Notes under the pieces: model-generated
The model's input: only the letters and a program-made list of their open reading frames with translations
The model's database searches: none
What the model was told of the DNA's origin: nothing
Program-made: the position numbers and the translations under genes
NCBI GenBank assembly: GCA_963582345.1
Contig: CAUZSN010000080.1
Span: 1 to 13,601 of the forward strand
Length of the DNA stretch: 13,601 nt
Direction of reading: 5' to 3'
DNA from: CAUZSN01 sp963582345
GTDB lineage: Bacteria; Planctomycetota; Planctomycetia; Planctomycetales; Planctomycetaceae
Shown here: positions 1-7,248 of the stretch, piece by piece
Layout: every line of letters begins with the position of its first letter
Position numbering within the stretch: the stretch's first letter is position 1

Positions 1-3
1 CGC

Positions 4-25
4 AACTCTTGCAATGCCAAGAGTT
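4..25. repeat. Short perfect inverted repeat near the window edge
   Basis: AACTCTTG at 4-11 is exactly complementary to CAAGAGTT at 18-25 around a 6-nt loop. It lies about 245 bp downstream of the dioxygenase gene that ends the minus-strand operon. Neither side has a T-run, so it is not a typical intrinsic terminator, and an 8-bp stem can arise by chance. The remaining sequence from 26 to 270 shows no gene I can support. Confidence 0.25.
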
Positions 26-270
26 ATGGTCAGGATAGGGTCAGCAATGCGTCTTGAAGGGGATTAGATATATCTGGTGGCCTCTTGGTGCATAAGGCAT
101 CTGTGACTGCAATGTATTACAACTGTTGCACGATGCATCGGGTATTTCCGTTTGACGAACTGAAGCACCAGCGAGGCATGCGTCGCTCGACGATCTGCGG
201 AGAAACTCCGTCGTCATGAGCAGGGGCAACGGCCCAAATCAATAGCTGGCCGTGTTATCGAGGCTATCTT

Positions 271-1236
271 TTATTCTGTGGAAATCCACATGCGAACAAG
301 ATGCCGTGGTTGTTGAGGGTCCTGCTCGTATTCCGTGCGATTATGGGCCACAATGTGATTGTTGACCCAGAGTTGATCGCCAGATTCAAGCTTGAGCCTT
401 CCGACTAGCTGTGGTGATTCTAGGAGGCCATCAAGTGTATCCAGAGCGTTAATATCTGCCTGTGCCAGGTCCACGTTCGCTTCCTGGTGACCCTTCTCAA
501 TCCAATATCGCATATAACGAAATGAAAGACCGGACGAATACAGTCCCTGTGAAAAAACGGGGAATCGATTGTTAATCAATGATTTCAGTGTCTTGCCTGC
601 ACCAGGGGTCACAATGTCGCGGATGAATTCGCGGTACAGAATGGTCAATGCTTTCATATTGGTTTTACGAAGTCGCTCATGTACAGTGGCTCCGCTAACG
701 ACGAGAGACTCTCCTCCATTGCGGGCCGGTTGGATGCATAGAAGCGCTACGATATCCGGCATGCAGCTTCTAGCACTGCTGTCGGTATGAAAGCTGGTAG
801 CGGCCCGTGTCTGAGAAACAGGGATTCGTTCTTCTTTGTAAGAGCCTCCATAATCTTGCACATCGTAAAGCCGTCCGTAGTTGCCCATGGTCTTGCCTAC
901 GGCTGCACCAATCGCAAGGTAAAAGAACTTCATCTGTGCCACAGTGAAGCTCGTAGCGGGAAAACCCTGGAGCCAAACGATACCCGATCTCTGTTGAAGT
1001 TCTTGGCGAATACGGTCGGAGAGTTCTTGGAGGCCGAATAATTCGACGTCGCCATGGGCGTACCTGTTTAAAAAATCGTCATCGAGCTGAAGGTTTGCAG
1101 TGGCCTGTCGCAATCCGTGTATCGTTTTATCTTCAATCCTCATACGCCAGGCTGGCCTTGCTGACAAGCTCTGGGCATCCCAGGAAAATGGATCATCAAC
1201 GGTGGGGGCTATCTCATGCTGTTTCAATGAAATCAA
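271..1236 (-). CDS. TauD/TfdA-type Fe(II)/2-oxoglutarate dioxygenase
   Basis: A 321-aa cytoplasmic oxygenase of the TauD/TfdA (clavaminate-synthase-like) family. Such enzymes couple decarboxylation of 2-oxoglutarate to hydroxylation, desaturation or similar oxidation of a small substrate. The facial triad is visible as H150-x-D152 in the SFHTDSS segment and H298 in the NNHIVAHNR segment. The conserved arginines near the C-terminus (R311 and R315 in RHLVRMW) would hold the 2-oxoglutarate carboxylate. Length is normal for the family and the ORF ends with TAA. The start is TTG at 1236: no ATG fits, and an exceptionally strong Shine-Dalgarno site lies directly upstream. It is the last gene of the operon, 11 bp after the methyltransferase and probably translationally coupled to it. 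The substrate cannot be read from sequence. Family is confident, role is inferred. Confidence 0.9.
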   Translation of the reverse strand: MISLKQHEIAPTVDDPFSWDAQSLSARPAWRMRIEDKTIHGLRQATANLQLDDDFLNRYAHGDVELFGLQELSDRIRQELQQRSGIVWLQGFPATSFTVAQMKFFYLAIGAAVGKTMGNYGRLYDVQDYGGSYKEERIPVSQTRAATSFHTDSSARSCMPDIVALLCIQPARNGGESLVVSGATVHERLRKTNMKALTILYREFIRDIVTPGAGKTLKSLINNRFPVFSQGLYSSGLSFRYMRYWIEKGHQEANVDLAQADINALDTLDGLLESPQLVGRLKLESGDQLWVNNHIVAHNRTEYEQDPQQPRHLVRMWISTE

Positions 1237-1239
1237 TGT

Positions 1240-1249
1240 GGATCACCTC
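1240..1249 (-). promoter_or_regulatory. Extended Shine-Dalgarno site overlapping an upstream stop codon
   Basis: On the minus strand the bases GAGGTGATCC match ten positions of the bacterial consensus complementary to the 16S rRNA 3' tail (GGATCACCTC). The GAGG core is 9 nt before the TTG start of the dioxygenase gene. The same bases contain part of the methyltransferase TGA stop codon (1250-1248), so a terminating ribosome sits on the initiation site. This decides the TTG start and suggests translational coupling. Other genes in this window have at most short GAGG or AAGGA sites. Confidence 0.75.
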
Positions 1250-2003
1250 AACGCATTATCCGAAAGGCAAGATGAAGGGGCTTGTCTTTCAAGGGTTCAA
1301 AGAAATCCGGGTCCATCTCCAAGTGTTCCGGCTGAGTATAGAGCTCCTTGATGGCTGGCAGTGAGGTGAACCCCGCCGCCGCCAATGCGTTGAAGTAATC
1401 ATCAAAAGTCTTGTGGATGCATTGGACGGGTACATCAGTTCCGTCACGACGCCAAATTCGACCCTCGAAAAGTTGATTGCGACTGGAAAAATAGCCGGCT
1501 CCGTTTCTTTGAAAATAGAACGGAGGTTGTTCCTTATGGAGAAACGCAAAGAACGGATGCGGGACAGAAAAAACAAACCGGCCGCCGGTGCGCAATAGCC
1601 GAAAAATCTCCTTCATGATCGACGTCATCTTTGCACAGTCGACGTAGTTGAACAAAAAGACGACAACAACAAGGTCGAATTGCTCGTCGTGGAATTCGGA
1701 CAATTCTCCGGCATCGGATACCCGGTAGCTAATTCCTAGCGGTTCGATCTGTTCAGCGGCTATTGCGCCGCTAATCATCTGCCTGGAACTGTCAATCCCT
1801 TCGATATCCGCCGCGCCACGTTCTTTGAGTTGCCTTGCAAAGTACCCTTCACCGCAACCGAGGTCCAGGACGCGCAGCCCATAGATCGGTTCGCACCAAG
1901 ACAGCACAAAAGGACGGGCCGTGAAATCTGATAGAAGAATCGGTTCGGTGCGTTTCCAGTTAGTTACTGACCGATCGTAGATGTTCGCATTGGGTTCATT
2001 CAT
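1248..2003 (-). CDS. Class I SAM-dependent methyltransferase
   Basis: A 251-aa methyltransferase of the Methyltransf_11 type, transferring a methyl group from S-adenosylmethionine to an unidentified small acceptor. Motif I is VLDLGCGEGYFA at about residues 45-56, followed by the strand-2 acidic residue in GIDSS. The FDLVVVV strand is motif-II-like, and LLRTGGRFVFSVPHP matches the usual post-motif strand. The C-terminal half is rich in aromatics and ends with HKTFDDYFNALAAAGF, typical of the substrate-capping part of this family. The ATG at 2003 overlaps the TGA of the upstream oxidase gene by 4 bp, so the two are very likely co-translated. Its own SD is weak (GGAC a few bases before ATG). O-, N- or C-methylation cannot be distinguished from sequence. 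Confidence 0.9.
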   Translation of the reverse strand: MNEPNANIYDRSVTNWKRTEPILLSDFTARPFVLSWCEPIYGLRVLDLGCGEGYFARQLKERGAADIEGIDSSRQMISGAIAAEQIEPLGISYRVSDAGELSEFHDEQFDLVVVVFLFNYVDCAKMTSIMKEIFRLLRTGGRFVFSVPHPFFAFLHKEQPPFYFQRNGAGYFSSRNQLFEGRIWRRDGTDVPVQCIHKTFDDYFNALAAAGFTSLPAIKELYTQPEHLEMDPDFFEPLKDKPLHLAFRIMR

Positions 2004-3220
2004 GAGTCCAGCCCTGCATCTCGGGCACGCTTGTGCATCCAGTTCCAGAACATAGCGCGAAGTCCAAGGGCCTTGAGCATGCCCTTGCGAAGATCAATGC
2101 GATTCTGCGCAACGTCTGTAAAATCATGGGCAATCTTCAGCAGGGCTTCGTGATGGTCGTCATCAACCTCGCAATGGAGTTCGAAAAACACGTACTGCTT
2201 GCGATCGAGCGTTCCCAGCCGTTCAATGGCGCGTATGATCGGCGCGTAGATTTTGTTCACCACGTTCTCTGTTCCCAGCCCAATAGCACCTACCGCTTCG
2301 GCAGGTGACCCATTTGCGAGCAGGTGATAAAAGGACTCGCGCCAACAGACCACTTCCAGGGTGTCATTTGAATGATCATCGGTGTCATTTGCGTCTACAG
2401 CTTGTTGAAATCTCTTGAACAACTTGGGGTGTGCAATCCCTTGGACCCAGTCAGGGTCAATTCCATGCTCGACCAGAACCGCTATTTCTTCGTCATCGAG
2501 CATACCACTTTCCTCGATCAGGTTTTGCATTAAGGTCGTGCGGTGTTCAGGCGAATGTAACTTGGAAATGACCATAGTCAGGTACCGGGGGAAATGGGCA
2601 CAGTAGCCGGCGTATTGGGATGCAAAATCACGGAGGGCCCATTTTAAATCAGGCAGATTTCCTTCGGCCAAATCAGTCAAATAAGGATGGCAAACGGCAG
2701 GATGGGAAAGGGCTTCCTGAACAAGTTCTTCTAGGTACGATTTACCGGTTCTTTCCATATAGGTCGGTGTATCGGGTATGGAAGATACCTTTGACAGTTC
2801 GGACTGAATAATCTGTTCGGTCATGTGGCCACGCAGTCGTAGCGTCACGCGAATAGCAAGCGCTTGGACCAGCTCTGCCAAGGCCGCTGGATTGTCCATC
2901 AGAGCATAAATGACCTGGGCATGATCCAATTTAAGTAATCTCGCAGCCTGACTAACCGTGACGGTAGCGGACCTGGGCCGTTGATCGATAAAGGCGATTT
3001 CTCCGGTCACATCTCCAGGCTCGATCGTGCCCAGTTTTTGTGCGCCATTACCCGTTTTTTGCGACACATTGAGAGATCCTGATTCCAGAATAAACAAAGT
3101 TCGACTCTGGTCCCCTTCGGTGATTAAAACCGTTCCCTCCGAGAGGGTGAGTGTCTCAGCAATGCGTACGAGATGTTGATACGTATCCGCAGATAGATTT
3201 TCTTCAAGACGCCACGACAT
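2000..3220 (-). CDS. Cyclic-nucleotide-binding domain fused to haem-oxygenase-like di-iron oxidase (HDO)
   Basis: A 406-aa two-domain protein. Residues about 5-120 form a CRP/cNMP-binding beta-roll with an intact phosphate-binding cassette: G73-E74, then R81-P-R83-S-A-T. No helix-turn-helix follows. Instead residues about 155-400 resemble the all-helical TENA/PqqC/HDO fold (relatives UndA, CADD, SznF, PolF). The signature H349-x3-D353-x2-H356 is present, and E236 (NLIEES), H264 (AHPKLF) and E318 (GTEN) are the likely remaining metal ligands. HDO enzymes activate O2 at a labile di-iron site to oxidise or cleave amino acids, fatty acids or N-substituents. I chose ATG 3220 because AGGA lies 7 nt upstream. 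An in-frame TTG at 3256 would add 12 residues, but its GGAG is only 2 nt away. It overlaps the methyltransferase by 4 bp. The substrate and ligand are unknown. Confidence 0.88.
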   Translation of the reverse strand: MSWRLEENLSADTYQHLVRIAETLTLSEGTVLITEGDQSRTLFILESGSLNVSQKTGNGAQKLGTIEPGDVTGEIAFIDQRPRSATVTVSQAARLLKLDHAQVIYALMDNPAALAELVQALAIRVTLRLRGHMTEQIIQSELSKVSSIPDTPTYMERTGKSYLEELVQEALSHPAVCHPYLTDLAEGNLPDLKWALRDFASQYAGYCAHFPRYLTMVISKLHSPEHRTTLMQNLIEESGMLDDEEIAVLVEHGIDPDWVQGIAHPKLFKRFQQAVDANDTDDHSNDTLEVVCWRESFYHLLANGSPAEAVGAIGLGTENVVNKIYAPIIRAIERLGTLDRKQYVFFELHCEVDDDHHEALLKIAHDFTDVAQNRIDLRKGMLKALGLRAMFWNWMHKRARDAGLDS

Positions 3221-3260
3221 AACACAGTCCTGGTACTTAGACAGTGGTTTTTCCAATGCT

Positions 3261-3290
3261 CCAGTGTCGCTAGAATACCGCGATCACTGG
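3261..3290. repeat. Inverted repeat / hairpin upstream of the HDO gene
   Basis: Arms 3261-3270 (CCAGTGTCGC) and 3280-3290 (GCGATCACTGG) pair over ten positions with a single bulged base, leaving a 9-nt loop. It lies between the 81-codon frame and the HDO gene on the minus strand, and the loop contains the TAG stop of the small frame. A GGAG sequence starts at the foot of the stem. It could be an intercistronic RNA hairpin tuning expression, or a protein-binding palindrome. There is no T-run, so it is not a standard terminator. Confidence 0.5.
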
Positions 3291-3515
3291 AACTTTGGAA
3301 ATGGAGTGTTGGCCAACAACAATAATCAGACTACCACAACGTATCCCATTGGCTTGTAATTGTTCGAAGAACGTGACAAGACACTTGACACTATTCGTAT
3401 TTGTGTACTCGTAGACCTTGCCGAGAATGGAAAAATTCTTATCGAAATCGACAGCCAGTGATTTGGCAAGATCGAGGTCGTCACTCTGATCGAAACGCCT
3501 GATACTGATAGATAT
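3270..3515 (-). CDS. Possible small protein with non-canonical (ATA) start, first gene of the operon
   Basis: On the minus strand one frame stays open for 90 codons from 3542 down to a TAG at 3272-3270, just ahead of the HDO gene. Its translation looks protein-like: an alternating strand (SISIRRFDQ), an acidic turn, a helix (LVTFFEQLQANGIR) and a hydrophobic strand (SLIIVVG). No ATG, GTG or TTG occurs at its start. However, GGAG (3526-3523) sits exactly 7 nt before an ATA at 3515-3513, which would give 81 residues. Either ATA is used, or the start was lost by mutation or frameshift (TGA precedes the frame at 3545-3543). I do not recognise the family. Another frame on the same strand gives a 122-aa ORF that reads like noise. 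Existence of coding sequence here is moderately supported, the start is uncertain. Confidence 0.45.
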   Translation of the reverse strand: MSISIRRFDQSDDLDLAKSLAVDFDKNFSILGKVYEYTNTNSVKCLVTFFEQLQANGIRCGSLIIVVGQHSISKVPVIAVF

Positions 3516-3768
3516 TTTAATTCTCCGAATACCCAGGCTGCATCATTCGACTGATAGAAATTATTTCTTTTTTGTGCCTTTGATATTATCATGATATATA
3601 TTGTCGATCGGCGGGATCGAGACGGTTGGGGTTGATGGGCTTGTTCTCTTTGAATTGCGATTGTCTTAGGTGTTAAGTCGCATTTGGGATGCAATTGGTT
3701 CGGACTCCAAATTCGGATTATTTGTCACGGCTCACGTATGTTTGCACCTCTTACTTGAGGAATTTCGG

Positions 3769-4275
3769 ATGTCAAAAATGAGAATAGTTAAACGAATAAT
3801 CTGCACCGTGGTTGCTACGAGTGTGCTGATTGCGGCGTTGCAGGCCTCGGCCGCCGAGACGTTGAGCGACATTCTTCACAAATCAAAATGGGATGGGTTC
3901 ACTGGGACTTGGGTCGATGCGGAAACCAGAGGAACCCATTTCAAGATGACCGTTGCCTGGAAGCTTAAGAATTGGGTGATCGAAATCACGACTAAGGACA
4001 GCGACAAGGAAACCGTTAATTTGATGGGCGTCGATCAGAATACCGGAGGCATCTTTCACATGGGTGCTGACAGCAACGGGTTTTCCTCTCTTGGAAAATG
4101 GACTGTGGATAACGAAGGAGACGCCGTTCAATCAATACTCTATGGCGGTCCTAACGGCCAGAAAGGCGCTTTCAGTGTTCGGTATCACTTCGAGGACAAG
4201 GACACAATCACGATAACAGTCGAGCTGGCACAGCCTATTAAATTCAAGGTTATTCGGGCAAAGCCAGAGAAGTAG
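3769..4275 (+). CDS. Secreted protein of unknown function
   Basis: A 168-aa protein. The N-terminus has a classical Sec signal peptide: basic residues in MSKMRIVKR, a hydrophobic core about 10-24, and A-S-A at 26-28 as the likely cleavage site. The mature part, about 140 aa, alternates charged and hydrophobic residues with many Gly/Trp turns (WDGFTGTW, WKLKNWVIE, GKWTVDNEG). This suggests a small beta-barrel or beta-sandwich, lipocalin-like at most. No cysteine pairs or catalytic motif stand out. I chose ATG 3769 because GAGG lies 8 nt upstream and a signal peptide follows directly. The frame extends up to 3670, but the extra residues spoil the signal peptide. It is divergent from the minus-strand operon and not obviously in an operon with the next gene. 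Confidence 0.8.
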   Translation: MSKMRIVKRIICTVVATSVLIAALQASAAETLSDILHKSKWDGFTGTWVDAETRGTHFKMTVAWKLKNWVIEITTKDSDKETVNLMGVDQNTGGIFHMGADSNGFSSLGKWTVDNEGDAVQSILYGGPNGQKGAFSVRYHFEDKDTITITVELAQPIKFKVIRAKPEK

Positions 4276-4622
4276 CTAGATTTGCGTTTCGTACTGTCAA
4301 GTTCATCTCCTCAATTTTATAACTGGTTTTATGAGATCGACTTTCACACATGGAAGATGACATTGATGCCATCATAACTGTTGGTGTGAAGTTTCAGTGA
4401 ATTGTCGGCACTGCATAGTGTGGTGTGTTTGTCCGCAGCTTTAACTGGCTTTCGGCTTTATGGTCGATCTGTACTGGCCAACAGAAAAACGTCGCCCTAT
4501 GGACCGATCGTTTTATGTTGGCACATGATGACGAAAACTTATGGAACACGAGGCCCAATCAGCGTACCATTGAGTTAGTTGATCGCCGAACTCTTGCCCT
4601 TTCAACAATAGTGAGCCGACCG
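4276..4622. other. Intergenic region
   Basis: About 350 bp between the secreted-protein gene and the probable start of the zinc-ribbon gene. The first 150 bp are AT-rich and carry no clear terminator or promoter. From 4425 onward the zinc-ribbon frame is open upstream, but the residues it would add (start MFVRSFNWL) do not resemble a planctomycete N-terminus and would bury the zinc ribbon. I read this as leader sequence. Confidence 0.5.
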
Positions 4623-6944
4623 ATGACCGGACTGATATCCATTCAATGTCCCAAGTGCAGATCCAATCTCAAATTAAAAAGCGTGAGTTCCTTTGGGAAA
4701 AAAGTCGCATGCCCCAAGTGCAAGTATCCATTTGTCCTCAAAAAGCCAAAACCGGAACCTGTGGTCGACGAGTTCGATAGTTTTGACGAATTTGACGAAG
4801 AAGATTACGGCGCAACCGCCCCGATGGTGTCTGGTCGTAAGTCCTCGAAAAAGCCTGGTGGTTCCAAAGTTAAGAAATCAGGCGATTTAAATTTGACGCC
4901 AGTCTTAATCGCCGGTGGCGTATTGCTAATAGTCGGACTGCTAGTTGGTTTGGGATGGATGTTGTTCGGCAGTGGTGATCAGCTGGCTTCTGGGCCTGCA
5001 GACGCCAACGGCATCGCCGATTCGAGTGAACCGCCGGTTGATGCTGGTGGCGTGGTCGGTCCGGACGCAGTCGCAAACCAACGGCCGGCCGGCGAGGTAA
5101 AAGTCCAAGGCATCAACAATCAACTCAATCTGGCGTACCTGCCGCTCGATGCAGAATTGGTCGTTGCGATCAAAATGGCCGATTTGTGGAATGAGTCGCT
5201 GGTCAAGTCGCTGATCCAGAATCCGCAGACGCAAGCTACCATCGATGAAATACAAGAGAATTACGGTCTGGGACCGGACGAAATCGACATGGTGATGGTC
5301 GGAATTGGGGAGATTTCCAATGCCGGGTTGCAAGCTCAGCAGGGAGCTAGCCCCCAAGAACTCGTTGGAACCACATTACGCGACAACGTTATCGTCGTCG
5401 TTCACACGAAGGCGCCTTACAGTGTTTCTAAACTGAAGGCCAATCCGCAAAGCGAAGTCGTAACAACGCAGAACGCAAAAACTTACTACCGCAGGAAACC
5501 GACACCCGTACAAGGCATGTCGGGGATGCCAACAATGGCGACCAAAGCTGCATGGATTGCGGAGCCCAAGACGGTCGTATTTGGCAGCGAACCAGCGATT
5601 CGTGAAGTCATGAATCGGTCGGAGACACAGGTTCGCCGTGAGGACCTGGACTTCGTAGATTCGCACCATCAACTGGTCGTTGCATTCGTTCCAAGGATAC
5701 GCGACGTGGTGATGGGACAAGTCCCGCAATCTGACCCAAACAGGTCGCCCGGCATGGCCAACTTGATTCAAGCCTTAAAAACGAAAGTTAAAGGCCTCTC
5801 ACTCGGGATGTCGTTGAACCAGGGGATTAACCTTAAGTTGCAACTCAGTTGTACCGATTTCGCCGGATCGACGGATATCAAATCAGCCTTTGATTTGGTC
5901 TTGGCAGACGCAAAGACTGCGTTCGTCGCCTCAAAGGAACAGTTTCTACCAGCACTGGCACAACTGGGTGAAAGCGTACTCAACAGCGTTGAATCAAACG
6001 AGCAAAGTGGTTTGATGGAAGTCACAGTCGAAGTGTCGGATGCCTTCAAGGAGTTGTGGGCCTTTGAAACGTTCGCCCAACTTTCCGAACACCTAATGGC
6101 GGCAAAGAGTTTTGGGCCAACTTCTTCGACGCTGGCCACGGATTTTCAGACGACTCGGCCAGTCGAATTGACACCATCTGCTGCTGCCGTTGTCAAACAG
6201 GGAGATCTGGAACAGAAGATTATTCTGTTCAACAAAGCACCGTTCGGCATATTCGCACCCCACGGCAAGAATCCGTTGTTCGCCACGCTCGAACTGCAAG
6301 GTCCTACTATCACTACAGCATCGTCGGTCGGTTTTGTGACAGTCGAAAAAGCGCAAGACGATCGTGGCAAGGAACTGAAACAACTGAAACACGATTGGAC
6401 CACGCTGCGGAATAACACGACACAATTTGTTGAACTGAATCGCCTTCTGATGTTCCCCCTCCAATTTGACAAGCCCCAAGACGCTATCCAAATCCATTTC
6501 ATGGTGGAACAGGCCGATCCCCAGGCAATGCAGCTTGCAGTCTTACAGGGTTCGTTGCAACTCAGGGTTGGCGGTGAAAAGAAAGTAGTGCTCGTCCCGG
6601 AAGTTATAAGCCTGGAAGGAAAAGAGGTGGACGATACGACACTGAAAGAAGCTAGTGTGAAAGTGGAGATCGGCGATTCCCAGAACGACTCTGAAAAATC
6701 CGTGGTTGTGTCAATAACCGATCTGGACAACTCGGTTGTTGACGTCGAGTTGCTGGATGATCAAGGAGATGTGCTCCACCAAGGCACTTCGTGGTCAATC
6801 GTCAACAAGGTGACACGTTACGTACTCAGCGCAGAGAAACCGGTGCCGAATAACGCCCATGTACGGATCACGTTGCACGTGAATCGGAAGTCAGTGAAGG
6901 TTCCGTTCAAATTTGAGAAACTCGCGCTGCCGTCTGCCGAGTGA
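4623..6944 (+). CDS. Zinc-ribbon, single-pass membrane protein with large extracytoplasmic region
   Basis: A 773-aa protein when started at ATG 4623. It begins with a small zinc ribbon, C9-P-K-C12 and C30-P-K-C33, of the kind at the N-terminus of many planctomycete membrane proteins. An Asp/Glu-rich linker follows (about 49-61), then a Lys/Ser/Gly-rich stretch and one transmembrane helix (about 92-115). The rest, about 650 aa, probably faces the periplasm. It opens with a module of the type YLPLDAELVVAIKMADLW...DEIDMVMVGIGE, reminiscent of planctomycete proteins with 'LP-D-a-x-vv-v' repeats. It ends in a beta-rich domain with short alternating strands. No enzyme motif is visible. Start choice: residues just before the ribbon match the usual short N-terminus. 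GTG 4611 and GTG 4425 are in-frame alternatives, and none has a good SD. Function unknown. Confidence 0.82.
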   Translation: MTGLISIQCPKCRSNLKLKSVSSFGKKVACPKCKYPFVLKKPKPEPVVDEFDSFDEFDEEDYGATAPMVSGRKSSKKPGGSKVKKSGDLNLTPVLIAGGVLLIVGLLVGLGWMLFGSGDQLASGPADANGIADSSEPPVDAGGVVGPDAVANQRPAGEVKVQGINNQLNLAYLPLDAELVVAIKMADLWNESLVKSLIQNPQTQATIDEIQENYGLGPDEIDMVMVGIGEISNAGLQAQQGASPQELVGTTLRDNVIVVVHTKAPYSVSKLKANPQSEVVTTQNAKTYYRRKPTPVQGMSGMPTMATKAAWIAEPKTVVFGSEPAIREVMNRSETQVRREDLDFVDSHHQLVVAFVPRIRDVVMGQVPQSDPNRSPGMANLIQALKTKVKGLSLGMSLNQGINLKLQLSCTDFAGSTDIKSAFDLVLADAKTAFVASKEQFLPALAQLGESVLNSVESNEQSGLMEVTVEVSDAFKELWAFETFAQLSEHLMAAKSFGPTSSTLATDFQTTRPVELTPSAAAVVKQGDLEQKIILFNKAPFGIFAPHGKNPLFATLELQGPTITTASSVGFVTVEKAQDDRGKELKQLKHDWTTLRNNTTQFVELNRLLMFPLQFDKPQDAIQIHFMVEQADPQAMQLAVLQGSLQLRVGGEKKVVLVPEVISLEGKEVDDTTLKEASVKVEIGDSQNDSEKSVVVSITDLDNSVVDVELLDDQGDVLHQGTSWSIVNKVTRYVLSAEKPVPNNAHVRITLHVNRKSVKVPFKFEKLALPSAE

Positions 6945-7248
6945 TGAGCACCGTGTAGAAAGATATGAGGTTTTCCAGAAGATGGGATGAGTGTGCTCGG
7001 CCACAAATTGGCGGGCGTCCATAGCTGGTGTCAGGTGTGGCTGAAGGAGAGTTGCGACTGTTACTTGAAAGTTTGACTTAGTGGTAAAATGGTTTACAGA
7101 TTGAGTGTCGTACGGTTTCAGCCGCACGTCACGGTGGCTGATATCGACCATCAACTAACGAATTTCAAAGAAACTTGTCAACGAAGTCAATTTCGTACTT
7201 GAATTGGAGACGCATTGACAAACGACTCCTTTGAAAGGAAACAAACTC
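6945..7248. other. Intergenic region with coding-like relic
   Basis: About 300 bp between the zinc-ribbon gene and the coiled-coil gene. It contains the left copy of the outward-facing repeat (7119-7160). Leftward of the repeat, the minus strand stays open to about 6891 into the end of the previous gene, which may be residual coding sequence or chance. I see no convincing terminator. AAAGGAA at 7234-7240 is the ribosome binding site of the downstream gene. Confidence 0.5.
7119..7160 (-). repeat. Left copy of an outward-facing inverted repeat
   Basis: Read on the minus strand, this 42-bp segment matches the plus-strand segment 8201-8242 at 36 of 42 positions without gaps. Both translate similarly in the same frame: LMVDISHRDVRL here, LMVNLSHRGVRL in the other copy. 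This left copy has a TAG in place of the Gln codon just before LM. Several differences are conservative or silent, as expected if both derive from related coding sequences. The two copies flank the coiled-coil gene and point away from it. Confidence 0.65.

Noticed and set aside
41..229. 62-codon minus-strand frame after the dioxygenase gene, considered as a small peptide (possible RiPP precursor) of the operon
   Set aside because: TTG or internal ATG start without any SD, composition like random translation, no leader/core pattern; only its position just after the operon spoke for it.
3303..3551. Plus-strand frame with protein-like stretches (for example DTIRICVLVDLAENG) interrupted by two stops, first considered a pseudogene
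   Set aside because: It is the exact antisense register of the minus-strand 81-codon frame, which is open throughout, so the minus strand explains the signal better.
3326..3694. 122-codon minus-strand frame upstream of the HDO gene
   Set aside because: Ser/Arg/Ile-rich translation typical of an out-of-frame reading; it overlaps the more protein-like 81-codon frame in another register on the same strand.
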